From assembly GCA_046712825.1 (NCBI GenBank), contig JBKKCR010000011.1, forward strand, positions 1-14,350: DNA of 14,350 bases, given 5' to 3'. The notes beneath the pieces are model-generated. The model saw nothing but the letters and a program-made list of their open reading frames with translations. It searched no databases and was not told the origin of the DNA. Position numbers and translations under genes: made by a program. This document shows positions 6,331 to 13,292 of this stretch, piece by piece (the first letter of the stretch is position 1; each line of letters starts with the position of its first letter). The stretch comes from DATFGK01 sp046712825. Its GTDB lineage: Bacteria > Actinomycetota > AC-67.

Positions 6331-7844
6331 CGGCGGAGCGTGATGCGCTCGATCTCGGCCCCGCCTGCGCGCAGCGCGCGGATGGTCATCGTGGCGACGC
6401 CGCCGGGGTCGGGCGGCGACACATCTACGGCGAGGAGCGAGAGGTTCAGGTAGCGCGTGGCCGACCACGGCGCCAGCTCCGGCACGCGGATGCCGCCGGC
6501 TACGGTCACGTAGGACGCCGGGTAGAGCGCGAGCTGATACGCGGCCTGTCCGCCCCCGCCGGCGGTGATGTAGGTGGTGCCGTCGACCGCGGGGGAGATC
6601 GTCGACCCGGACGGCGCTTTGCGGGTGAGCTTCCCGCCGCGGATCGGATGCGTGCGCTCGTAGCAATGGTTGTGGCCGTTGATCACCACGTCGACGCTGA
6701 ATTGATCGAACAGCGCTCCCCACCGCTCCCGCGGCCCCGCGTCCGAGGCGTGCACGACGTTCGTGCAGTAGGAACAGTTGTGATACCCGACGACGATGAA
6801 GTCGAGCGTCGGATCGGCGCGCATCTCGGCGAGCGTTTCCTTGAGCCACTCGTCCTGCGCTCCGCCGGTGTACCCGCGGTTCGCAGAGAGCTCGTAGGAG
6901 ACGTCGTTGCCGTCGAGCGCGATGAACCCGGCGTTGGCGTACCGGAACGAGTAGGTGGTGGGCGACGCGCCGTTCCCCGGGAGGACGAACCGGGAGAGGT
7001 ACGCGTCGTAGCCGAGCTCGCCGTAGCCGTACTCCATCTCGTGGTTCCCGACGGTCGTCATCCACGGCGCCCGGGCGGCCTGCGGGCTCATGATCGCGAG
7101 CCACGAGTCCCACACGCTCTGGTCGGTGAGGATCGGTACGAGGACGTCGATAGGCGGCGCCGGCTTCAGCGGGTTACCGGTGCCGGTTCGGAACGCATAG
7201 CAGAGATCGCCGACGTGGAAATGGAACGCCGGGTTCGCCGCGGCGACGGTCTGCGTCGTCTCGGCGGCGCCGTCGGACACGCCTTGGTCGCCGAAGGCGG
7301 TGAACGTGAAGGGCGCGATCGCGGACGGCGCGGTTCGGAACGTTTCGTCGGCGCTGGCGCCGCCGTCGTGCCGGACACGGTAGTGGTAGGTCGTGCCGGG
7401 CTGGAGGCCGGCGATCGGGACGTGATGGTAGAGCGTCGGCGTGCCGGCGACCGCGCGGTTCTCGGCCACCAGCGTCGTTCCATAGTTCGTATCGAGGCCG
7501 AGGTCCACCACGGCGTTCTGCACCGACTCGGCGGTGGACCACGAGACCGTCATCGATCGCTGCGGGTCGGCGCCGAAGACGAGATGGCGACCGGCGGGAG
7601 GTACCGCGGCGAAACCGGGCCGTTGCCACAGGACGGGCCCGGCGACCACGGCGCCGGCGCCCAGCGCTCCGGCCTTCAGGATCGCGCGCCGAGACACCCG
7701 GCTCTTGCTCAGGGCCTCGTGGATCTCCGCCATCGACAGGTGGCCGATGTGCTGGTCCGGGACCTCGCCGAAGGGAGTCTGCATCCACGCCTTAGGTTCT
7801 CGGAAAGGCGGTCGTTTCCCTGCCCATTCGCCGTTCGGACCCAT
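6327..7844 (-). CDS. Tat-exported purple acid phosphatase-like metallophosphoesterase
   Basis: A 505-aa protein. A twin-arginine signal, SRRAILKAG at 51-59 with the hydrophobic stretch ALGAGAVVAG, follows an unusually long 50-residue n-region. A fibronectin-like domain (about 85-172, MTVSWST and LQPGTTYHYRV) precedes the metallophosphoesterase domain, as in plant-type purple acid phosphatases. All metal-binding blocks are present: FGDQG (D186), GDLCYA (D213, Y216), GNHE (N267, H268), GYHN (H355) and NGHNHCYER (H391, H393). Y216 is the tyrosine that ligates Fe(III) in this family. It likely hydrolyses phosphate esters outside the membrane. ATG 7844 is taken as start; it lacks a Shine-Dalgarno sequence, and ATGs at residues 21 and 38 also keep the Tat motif. 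It follows tusA by 53 bp and overlaps the nitrilase-fold gene by ATGA. Confidence 0.88.
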   Translation of the reverse strand: MGPNGEWAGKRPPFREPKAWMQTPFGEVPDQHIGHLSMAEIHEALSKSRVSRRAILKAGALGAGAVVAGPVLWQRPGFAAVPPAGRHLVFGADPQRSMTVSWSTAESVQNAVVDLGLDTNYGTTLVAENRAVAGTPTLYHHVPIAGLQPGTTYHYRVRHDGGASADETFRTAPSAIAPFTFTAFGDQGVSDGAAETTQTVAAANPAFHFHVGDLCYAFRTGTGNPLKPAPPIDVLVPILTDQSVWDSWLAIMSPQAARAPWMTTVGNHEMEYGYGELGYDAYLSRFVLPGNGASPTTYSFRYANAGFIALDGNDVSYELSANRGYTGGAQDEWLKETLAEMRADPTLDFIVVGYHNCSYCTNVVHASDAGPRERWGALFDQFSVDVVINGHNHCYERTHPIRGGKLTRKAPSGSTISPAVDGTTYITAGGGGQAAYQLALYPASYVTVAGGIRVPELAPWSATRYLNLSLLAVDVSPPDPGGVATMTIRALRAGGAEIERITLRR

Positions 7845-7897
7845 TCATGCGACACGAGAGGACGTCTAGCGTCACTTTCTTACGCATGAAGACTTGA

Positions 7898-8137
7898 CTA
7901 CGACCGTTTACGGACCAGGAACGCCCAGCCGCGATCGCGGTCCCGGCGGCCGAGGAACTCGTGCCGCTTCATCCGGCACCACACCGGGATGTCGACCTTC
8001 GCCCCCTCGTCGTCGGAAAGGAGCTCAAGCAGCGTCCCGGACGGGGCTCGCTCGACGGCTTTGGCGAGGTCGATCACCGGGATAGGGCATGCGGTCCCGA
8101 GCGAGTCCACGACGATCGGGTTTTCGTCGTCGTTCAT
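7898..8137 (-). CDS. tusA: TusA-family sulfur carrier
   Basis: A 79-aa protein with the TusA/SirA signature GTACPIPVIDLAKAV, in which C17 of the CPxP motif is the residue that carries persulfide sulfur. The C-terminal half, VDIPVWCRMKRHEF followed by WAFLVRK, also fits the family. TusA proteins receive sulfane sulfur from a cysteine desulfurase and pass it on, in known cases to tRNA thiolation, molybdenum cofactor or sulfur oxidation. The ATG overlaps the TGA of the upstream cysteine desulfurase gene (ATGA), which strongly suggests the two work as donor and acceptor. The length is typical. The downstream recipient of the sulfur is not identifiable from the neighbours. Confidence 0.92.
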   Translation of the reverse strand: MNDDENPIVVDSLGTACPIPVIDLAKAVERAPSGTLLELLSDDEGAKVDIPVWCRMKRHEFLGRRDRDRGWAFLVRKRS

Positions 8138-9285
8138 CGGCCCGGCGCGTCGCTCATCGCCCGTACCTTCTCGACGATGCCGGGCAGCTCGTCAAGGAGA
8201 TAGGAGACGTCGTCGTCGGTCGTCGATCGGCCGAGTGACACCCGCACAGAACCGTGCGTGAGCGCATTCATCGCGGCGAGCACGTGCGAGGGCTCATCGG
8301 TCGAGGAGGTGCACGACGATCCCGAGTGAACCGCGATCCCGCGAGCATCCAGACCGAGCAGTAGCGATTCGCCTTCGACGTACAAGAAGCTGAACGCGAC
8401 GAGGCCCGGGAGGCTCTCCGTCGGGTGGCCGTGCAGAACCGTGTCGGGGATCCGTTTCGGGAGCTCGTCGCGGATGCGATCCGACATCGCGCGCAGGCGC
8501 GGAGCTTCCGCCGCGATTTCCTTCATGCGTGCGGAGAGCGCAGCCGCCATCCCGGCGATCGCGGGCAGGTTCTCCATTCCCGAGCGGCGGTGGCGCTCGC
8601 GGTCGTCGCCGGGCAGCGTCGGGCGGACGCGCACGCCGCGTCGTGCCCAGAGGAGCCCCACGCCTTTCGGGCCGTAGGCCTTGTGCCCCGATCCCGACAG
8701 CAGATCGACGCCGAGCTCGCCGATGCTCACCGGCAGGTGACCGACGGTCATGCATGCGTCGGCGTGCATCAACGCGCCGGCGTCGTGCGCGATCTGCGCG
8801 GCGTCGACGACGGGCTGGATCGTGCCGACCTCTTGGTTGGCGTGTTGGATCGAAACCAGCGCCGCGCCGCCGGCGACGGCATCGCGCAGTGCGTCCAGGT
8901 CGACCATCCCGGCGCCGTCCACCGAGACCTCGACGACCTCGAAGCCCTCGAGCGACCGGGCCGCTTCGAGCACCGCCGTGTGTTCGACGGCCGACACGAC
9001 GACCTTCGCCGGCTTGCGTGCGGCGACGCCGGCTCGGGCTCCCGCGAGCACCGCCAGGTTGCACGACTCCGTGCCGCCGGATGTGAAGACGATCTCCTCC
9101 GGCCGGGCCTCGATCGCCGCGGCGACCGACGCGCGGGCACCGTCGAGCTCGATCCGAGCGACGCGAGCAGCGCCGTAGAGCCGCGAGGGGTCGGCGAAAA
9201 CCTGCCCGGCGACCCGGGTCATCGCCTCGAGCGCCTCCGGCAGAACGGGCGTCGTGGAAGCATGGTCCAGATAGACCTCGCGCAC
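8134..9285 (-). CDS. Cysteine desulfurase (NifS/IscS-like)
   Basis: A 383-aa PLP enzyme of class V aminotransferase fold that takes sulfur from L-cysteine as an enzyme persulfide, releasing alanine. The start VYLDHASTTPV is canonical. FTSGGTESCNLAV is at 67-79, EHTAVLEAAR at 101-110, QEVGTIQP at 151-158, HADACMTVGHLP at 174-185, SGSGHKAYGPKG at 197-208 with PLP lysine K202, and HSGSSCTSSTDEPSHVL at 320-336 with catalytic C325 on a short loop. The usual GGGQE block reads GDDRE at 226-230. The frame stays open upstream, but the family begins at this GTG, which has a -10 box (TATACT) exactly 6 nt before it. The next gene is tusA with an ATGA overlap, so the sulfur probably goes to TusA. No IscU or SufU scaffold is nearby. 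Confidence 0.93.
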   Translation of the reverse strand: MREVYLDHASTTPVLPEALEAMTRVAGQVFADPSRLYGAARVARIELDGARASVAAAIEARPEEIVFTSGGTESCNLAVLAGARAGVAARKPAKVVVSAVEHTAVLEAARSLEGFEVVEVSVDGAGMVDLDALRDAVAGGAALVSIQHANQEVGTIQPVVDAAQIAHDAGALMHADACMTVGHLPVSIGELGVDLLSGSGHKAYGPKGVGLLWARRGVRVRPTLPGDDRERHRRSGMENLPAIAGMAAALSARMKEIAAEAPRLRAMSDRIRDELPKRIPDTVLHGHPTESLPGLVAFSFLYVEGESLLLGLDARGIAVHSGSSCTSSTDEPSHVLAAMNALTHGSVRVSLGRSTTDDDVSYLLDELPGIVEKVRAMSDAPGR

Positions 9286-9291
9286 GCGACG

Positions 9292-9297
9292 AGTATA
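9292..9297 (-). promoter_or_regulatory. -10 box for leaderless desulfurase-tusA transcript
   Basis: TATACT on the minus strand is followed by CGTCGC and then the GTG start, so the expected +1 is the G of the start codon. No Shine-Dalgarno sequence is present. No TTGACA-like -35 lies at the 17-nt position. The arrangement is identical to that of the glycerate kinase gene. Confidence 0.55.
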
Positions 9298-9337
9298 GGT
9301 CCCGGGCGGGCGTTGACCTGGGCCGATGTTGGAATTT

Positions 9338-9351
9338 CCCGCTCTCGCGGG
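9338..9351 (+). repeat. Small inverted repeat between divergent promoters
   Basis: CCCGC and GCGGG flank a TCTC loop (5-bp stem). It lies just upstream of the TATCAT box of the zinc-finger gene, in the divergent gap with the desulfurase. It could be an operator, but 5 bp in GC-rich DNA may be chance. Confidence 0.25.
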
Positions 9352-9353
9352 GA

Positions 9354-9359
9354 TATCAT
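9354..9359 (+). promoter_or_regulatory. Possible -10 box of the zinc-finger gene
   Basis: TATCAT fits TAnnnT and ends 11 nt before ATG 9371, giving a leader of about 5 nt. TTGGAA at 9329-9334 is a possible -35, with 19-nt spacing. No Shine-Dalgarno sequence precedes the ATG. Confidence 0.35.
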
Positions 9360-9370
9360 TTCGCCTCGCG

Positions 9371-9574
9371 ATGCCGGCATTTGGCAAGAGCCCGCCCCGG
9401 GGGACCCGAGAGTCTTCCACCGACCCTCGCGAGGCTCCGAAGCGGTTCGAGGAACACCGCTCATGCGATGTGTGCGGCACCCGGCTGTCCGCCTACAACG
9501 AGGGGCCCGGCTGCTGGCGGCACAGCGTCGTGGTGCCGTGGCGAGGGCCTTCCGGGAAACCGAAGCTCGACTGA
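9371..9574 (+). CDS. Small zinc-finger protein (CxxC...CxxH)
   Basis: A 67-aa basic protein. After a Pro/Arg-rich first 30 residues comes SCDVCGTRLSAYNEGPGCWRH, giving C32-x2-C35-x12-C48-x2-H51, a plausible single zinc site. The block LSxYNxGPxCxxH is one I recognise as recurring in small, uncharacterised actinobacterial proteins, but I cannot name a function. The frame is open from TTG 9326; ATG 9371 is chosen because a -10-like TATCAT lies just before it. It is divergent from the cysteine desulfurase and 98 bp ahead of korA on the same strand, so it could share a transcript with korAB. A DNA- or RNA-binding or regulatory role is inference only. Confidence 0.62.
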   Translation: MPAFGKSPPRGTRESSTDPREAPKRFEEHRSCDVCGTRLSAYNEGPGCWRHSVVVPWRGPSGKPKLD

Positions 9575-9580
9575 AGAGCG

Positions 9581-9586
9581 TAGAAT
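9581..9586 (+). promoter_or_regulatory. Possible -10 box of korAB
   Basis: TAGAAT lies about 90 bp before the korA start and would give a leader of about 80 nt. No TTGACA-like -35 is found 16-18 nt upstream. The leader contains an open frame of 32 codons from ATG 9591 that runs 17 nt into korA. Confidence 0.35.
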
Positions 9587-9664
9587 AGTGATGCGGTCGC
9601 GATCGGAAGCGTTCATCGCGGCCGCTTCGCACGGTGCAGGGACGCGCGGCGGGGCCGCGGAAGT

Positions 9665-9672
9665 AGGAGGAG
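9665..9672 (+). promoter_or_regulatory. korA ribosome binding site
   Basis: AGGAGGAG lies immediately before ATG 9673. It is a very strong anti-Shine-Dalgarno match but unusually close (about 2-4 nt spacing), and it fixes the korA start. Confidence 0.6.
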
Positions 9673-11508
9673 ATGGCAAAGTCCACTGAGGAGCTCCACA
9701 GGGTCGTGATTCGGTTCGCCGGCGATTCTGGGGACGGGATGCAGCTAACCGGCGACCGCTTCACCAACGTAAGCGCGATCCTCGGCAACGATCTCTCGAC
9801 GTTGCCCGATTTCCCGGCCGAGATCCGAGCGCCGGCCGGCTCGCTCTTCGGCGTATCGGGCTTCCAGATCCACTTCTCCGACGAAGACATCCTGACGCCC
9901 GGCGACCAGCCGAACGTTCTCGTCGCGATGAACCCGGCCGCACTGAAGACGAACGTGGGCGACCTTCCGCAGGGCGGGATGCTGATCGTCAACGAGGACG
10001 CCTTCACCGAGGGCAATCTCAAGAAAGCTGGCTACACGTCCAACCCGCTCGACGACGGATCGCTCGAAGGCTGGCAGGTCTACAAGGTCAAGATGACCAC
10101 GATGACCGTCGAAGCGACCAAGGGCATCGAGGGCATCACCAAGAAGGACGCCGAGCGCGCGAAGAACATGTTCGCGCTCGGGCTCGTGTCGTGGATGTAC
10201 ACGCGGCCGACCGAGCCGACGATCGAGTGGATCAACAAGCGCTTCGCGAAGCTGCCGCACATCGCGGAGGCAAACGTCGCGGCGTTCAAGGCCGGCTACA
10301 ACTTCGGCGAGACGGCCGAACTGTTCGCGCATCAATTCCAGGTCAAGAAGGCGAAGCTGCCGCCGGGAACGTACCGGAACATCACCGGCGCGACCTCGCT
10401 CGCGTGGGGACTGATCGCCGCAGCACAGCGCGCGGGGATCCCGCTCTTCTACGCGTCGTACCCGATCACGCCGGCCTCGGACCTGCTGCACGAGCTGTCG
10501 AGACACAAGAACTTCGGCGTCCGGACGATCCAGGCCGAGGACGAAATCGCCGCAGCCGGGATGGCCGTCGGCGCGTCGTTCGCGGGAAATATCGGCGTCA
10601 CGGGGACGTCGGGCCCGGGGCTCGATCTCAAGGCCGAGACGATCGGGCTCGCGTTCCAGCTCGAGCTGCCGATGATCATCGTCGACGTTCAGCGCGCCGG
10701 GCCGTCCACCGGCATGCCCACCAAGATCGAGCAATCCGATCTGATGCTCGCGATGTACGGGCGGCACGGCGAGTCGCCGCTTCCGATCGTCGCCGCCTAC
10801 ACGCCGGCCGGGTGCTTCGAGGCCGCGGTCGAAGCCGTGCGGATCGCGATCAAGTACCGCACGCCGGTGATCCTGCTCTCGGACACGTTCCTGACCAACT
10901 CTGCCGAGCCGTGGCGCCTGCCCGACGTTCACGACCTACCGGAGATCCCCGTCGAGTTCGCCAAGGAGCCCAACAAAGACGGCGAGTTCTGGCCGTACTT
11001 GCGCGACGAGAACCTCGCGCGTCCGTGGGCGATCCCCGGCACGCCGAAGCTGCAGCATCGCGTCGGCGGGCTCGAGAAGCAGGACGGCACCGGCAACATC
11101 TCATACGACCCCGCGAACCACGAGTACATGACGCGGATCCGTGCGGCGAAGGTCGCCAAGATCGCCGAGGACATCCCTGAGCTCACGGTGGACGAGGAGG
11201 GCGGCGAGGAGCTGCTCGTCGTCGGCTGGGGCTCGACCTACGGGTCGATCCGCGCCGGGGTGCGTCGCGCCCGCGCGGCCGACAAGAAGGTCGCGCACGC
11301 CCAACTGATGCACATGAACCCGTTCCCCAAGAACATGGGCGAGGTCCTCAAGCGCTTCCCGCGCATCCTGGTGCCCGAGCTGAATAACGGTCAGCTGGTG
11401 AAGCTGCTGCGCGCGGAATATCTGGTGGACGCGAAGAGCTACACGAAGATCCAGGGCCTTCCGTTCCGAGCTGCAGAGATCGAAACCGAGATCCTGAAGA
11501 GGTTGTGA
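9673..11508 (+). CDS. korA: 2-oxoacid:ferredoxin oxidoreductase, fused gamma-alpha subunit
   Basis: A 611-aa protein matching the fused gamma/alpha subunit of two-subunit 2-oxoacid:ferredoxin oxidoreductases, which oxidatively decarboxylate a 2-oxoacid (typically 2-oxoglutarate) to the acyl-CoA with reduction of ferredoxin, or run in reverse. The N-terminal gamma domain starts RFAGDSGDGMQLTGDRF at 14-30. The alpha domain carries YPITPASD at 263-270, QAEDEIAAAGMAVGA, GTSGPGLDLK, and the characteristic GPSTGMPTKIEQSDL at 343-357. The C-terminal transketolase-like part (LLVVGWGSTYGSIRAGV; LVPELNNGQL) is intact. The length is as expected. Its stop overlaps a GTG of korB, showing an operon. Substrate preference for 2-oxoglutarate is inferred from its resemblance to actinobacterial KorA and is not proved by the sequence. 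Confidence 0.95.
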   Translation: MAKSTEELHRVVIRFAGDSGDGMQLTGDRFTNVSAILGNDLSTLPDFPAEIRAPAGSLFGVSGFQIHFSDEDILTPGDQPNVLVAMNPAALKTNVGDLPQGGMLIVNEDAFTEGNLKKAGYTSNPLDDGSLEGWQVYKVKMTTMTVEATKGIEGITKKDAERAKNMFALGLVSWMYTRPTEPTIEWINKRFAKLPHIAEANVAAFKAGYNFGETAELFAHQFQVKKAKLPPGTYRNITGATSLAWGLIAAAQRAGIPLFYASYPITPASDLLHELSRHKNFGVRTIQAEDEIAAAGMAVGASFAGNIGVTGTSGPGLDLKAETIGLAFQLELPMIIVDVQRAGPSTGMPTKIEQSDLMLAMYGRHGESPLPIVAAYTPAGCFEAAVEAVRIAIKYRTPVILLSDTFLTNSAEPWRLPDVHDLPEIPVEFAKEPNKDGEFWPYLRDENLARPWAIPGTPKLQHRVGGLEKQDGTGNISYDPANHEYMTRIRAAKVAKIAEDIPELTVDEEGGEELLVVGWGSTYGSIRAGVRRARAADKKVAHAQLMHMNPFPKNMGEVLKRFPRILVPELNNGQLVKLLRAEYLVDAKSYTKIQGLPFRAAEIETEILKRL

Positions 11509-11513
11509 CGCAA

Positions 11514-12587
<1,074 letters not shown>

Positions 12588-12590
12588 ACG

Positions 12591-12989
12591 CTAGTTCTGC
12601 AGAACCTCGACCGAACACCTGATCCCCGCGGCCTTGGACAGACGCCGATCCGCCGTGACCAGCGGGCACTCGAGGATCTCGGCCAGTGCCACGTAGGCGG
12701 CGTCGTACGGCGTGATGTTGTGTCGGAGATCCCAGGCGCGCCTCGTGAATGGTAGGTGGGGGTATCGCGTGAGCGGCAGGTCCTCGAGGTCTCGGATCGC
12801 CAGCTGAACGCGCCGCTCGTCCATATCGCCGGCCGCCGAGTGACGCCTCCAGGCCGAGAGAACCTCCAGATCGACGAGGTGTGGGGCGTGCAGCGAGGGG
12901 TCCTCCGCGAGCCGGGAACGCGCGAGGTCGCCATCGAGGCCGTCATCGGCAAGGGCGACGGCGAGGACGGAAGCGTCTACGACGATCAG
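12591..12989 (-). CDS. vapC: VapC-type PIN-domain toxin ribonuclease (CTG start)
   Basis: A 132-codon frame whose first residues after the start codon, IVVDASVLAVAL, match a normal VapC N-terminus. The start position holds CTG, overlapping the antitoxin stop as CTGA where ATGA would be normal. No ATG, GTG or TTG occurs in this frame upstream within the antitoxin gene as far as I traced, nor downstream before codon 56. The four PIN acidic residues are present: D5 (VVDAS), E42 (VDLEVLSAW), D96 (TPYDAAYVALAE) and D114 (LVTADRRL), so the nuclease looks intact. VapC toxins cleave tRNA or rRNA and are held inactive by VapB. An ATG-only annotation would start at 12824 and lose D5 and E42. The gene ends 3 bp from the korB stop, convergent. 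Confidence 0.85.
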   Translation of the reverse strand: MIVVDASVLAVALADDGLDGDLARSRLAEDPSLHAPHLVDLEVLSAWRRHSAAGDMDERRVQLAIRDLEDLPLTRYPHLPFTRRAWDLRHNITPYDAAYVALAEILECPLVTADRRLSKAAGIRCSVEVLQN

Positions 12990-13216
12990 CGGCGGTCTCG
13001 CTCGGAGCGGATGTCCCTGGCGGCAGAGGCCAAACTGAAGCGACCTCCCGACCTGCCACCGGCTCGGGCGAGCACCTCTTCGGTCGTGGGCTTCTCGGCC
13101 AGATCGTTGATCATCGCGAGCAGATATTCTTGGAGCGACTTCCCGGCATCCGCTGCTCTTCGTCTGAGCGTGTTGTGCGTGCGTTCCGGAACGTTTCGGA
13201 TCTGAACGTTCTTCAT
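12986..13216 (-). CDS. vapB: VapB/FitA-type ribbon-helix-helix antitoxin
   Basis: A 76-aa protein. MKNVQIRNVPERTHNTLRRR at 1-20 is the beta strand and first helix of a FitA-like ribbon-helix-helix domain, completed by AGKSLQEYLLAMI at 24-36 plus a following linker. The C-terminal TTEEVLARAGGRSGG to ARDIRSERDRR is the flexible, toxin-binding part typical of mycobacterial VapB proteins. The protein neutralises VapC and usually represses its own promoter. ATG 13216 is chosen because the family starts MKNVQIRNVP and a promoter points at it; ATG 13231 would add five residues. GGAGG lies only 1 nt before the chosen ATG. Its TGA overlaps the vapC start region. Confidence 0.9.
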   Translation of the reverse strand: MKNVQIRNVPERTHNTLRRRAADAGKSLQEYLLAMINDLAEKPTTEEVLARAGGRSGGRFSLASAARDIRSERDRR

Positions 13217-13222
13217 GCCTCC

Positions 13223-13251
13223 ATTATGCATTCATCGCATGCGTTTTACAA
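13223..13251 (-). promoter_or_regulatory. vapBC promoter with probable operator palindromes
   Basis: On the minus strand TTGTAA (13251-13246), 17 nt and CATAAT (13228-13223) form a near-consensus promoter. The -10 ends exactly 6 nt before the vapB ATG, so the message may be leaderless. The spacer holds the perfect palindrome CGCATGCG (13236-13243), and ATGCAT (13226-13231) overlaps the -10. Both are plausible VapB-binding half-sites for autoregulation. Confidence 0.6.
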
Positions 13252-13276
13252 GCAGATGTCCCGACCGTACACCTCA

Positions 13277-13292
13277 GGCGTTGAGTCACGCC
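13277..13292 (-). terminator. Weak hairpin at the end of the kinase gene
   Basis: GGCGT and ACGCC form a 5-bp stem around a 6-nt loop, overlapping the kinase stop codon. There is no T tract. It may be a weak terminator ahead of vapBC or may be chance. Confidence 0.2.

Noticed and set aside
4714..6453. Plus-strand frame of 579 codons
   Set aside because: Opposite-strand shadow of the nitrilase-fold gene; its composition is Arg, Val, Asp and Gly repeats with no recognisable motif, as GC-rich antisense frames give.
6331..7113. Upstream extension that would make the nitrilase-fold protein 830 aa
   Set aside because: The extension runs out of frame through the phosphoesterase gene, and a proper Sec signal peptide begins at ATG 6330.
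7845..7897. Possible promoter or terminator between tusA and the phosphoesterase
   Set aside because: No TAnnnT box at useful spacing and only short imperfect repeats around GACGTC; read-through from the desulfurase promoter is simpler.
9745..10932. Minus-strand frame of 395 codons opposite korA
   Set aside because: Shadow of korA with Arg/Val/Asp-rich composition and no domain.
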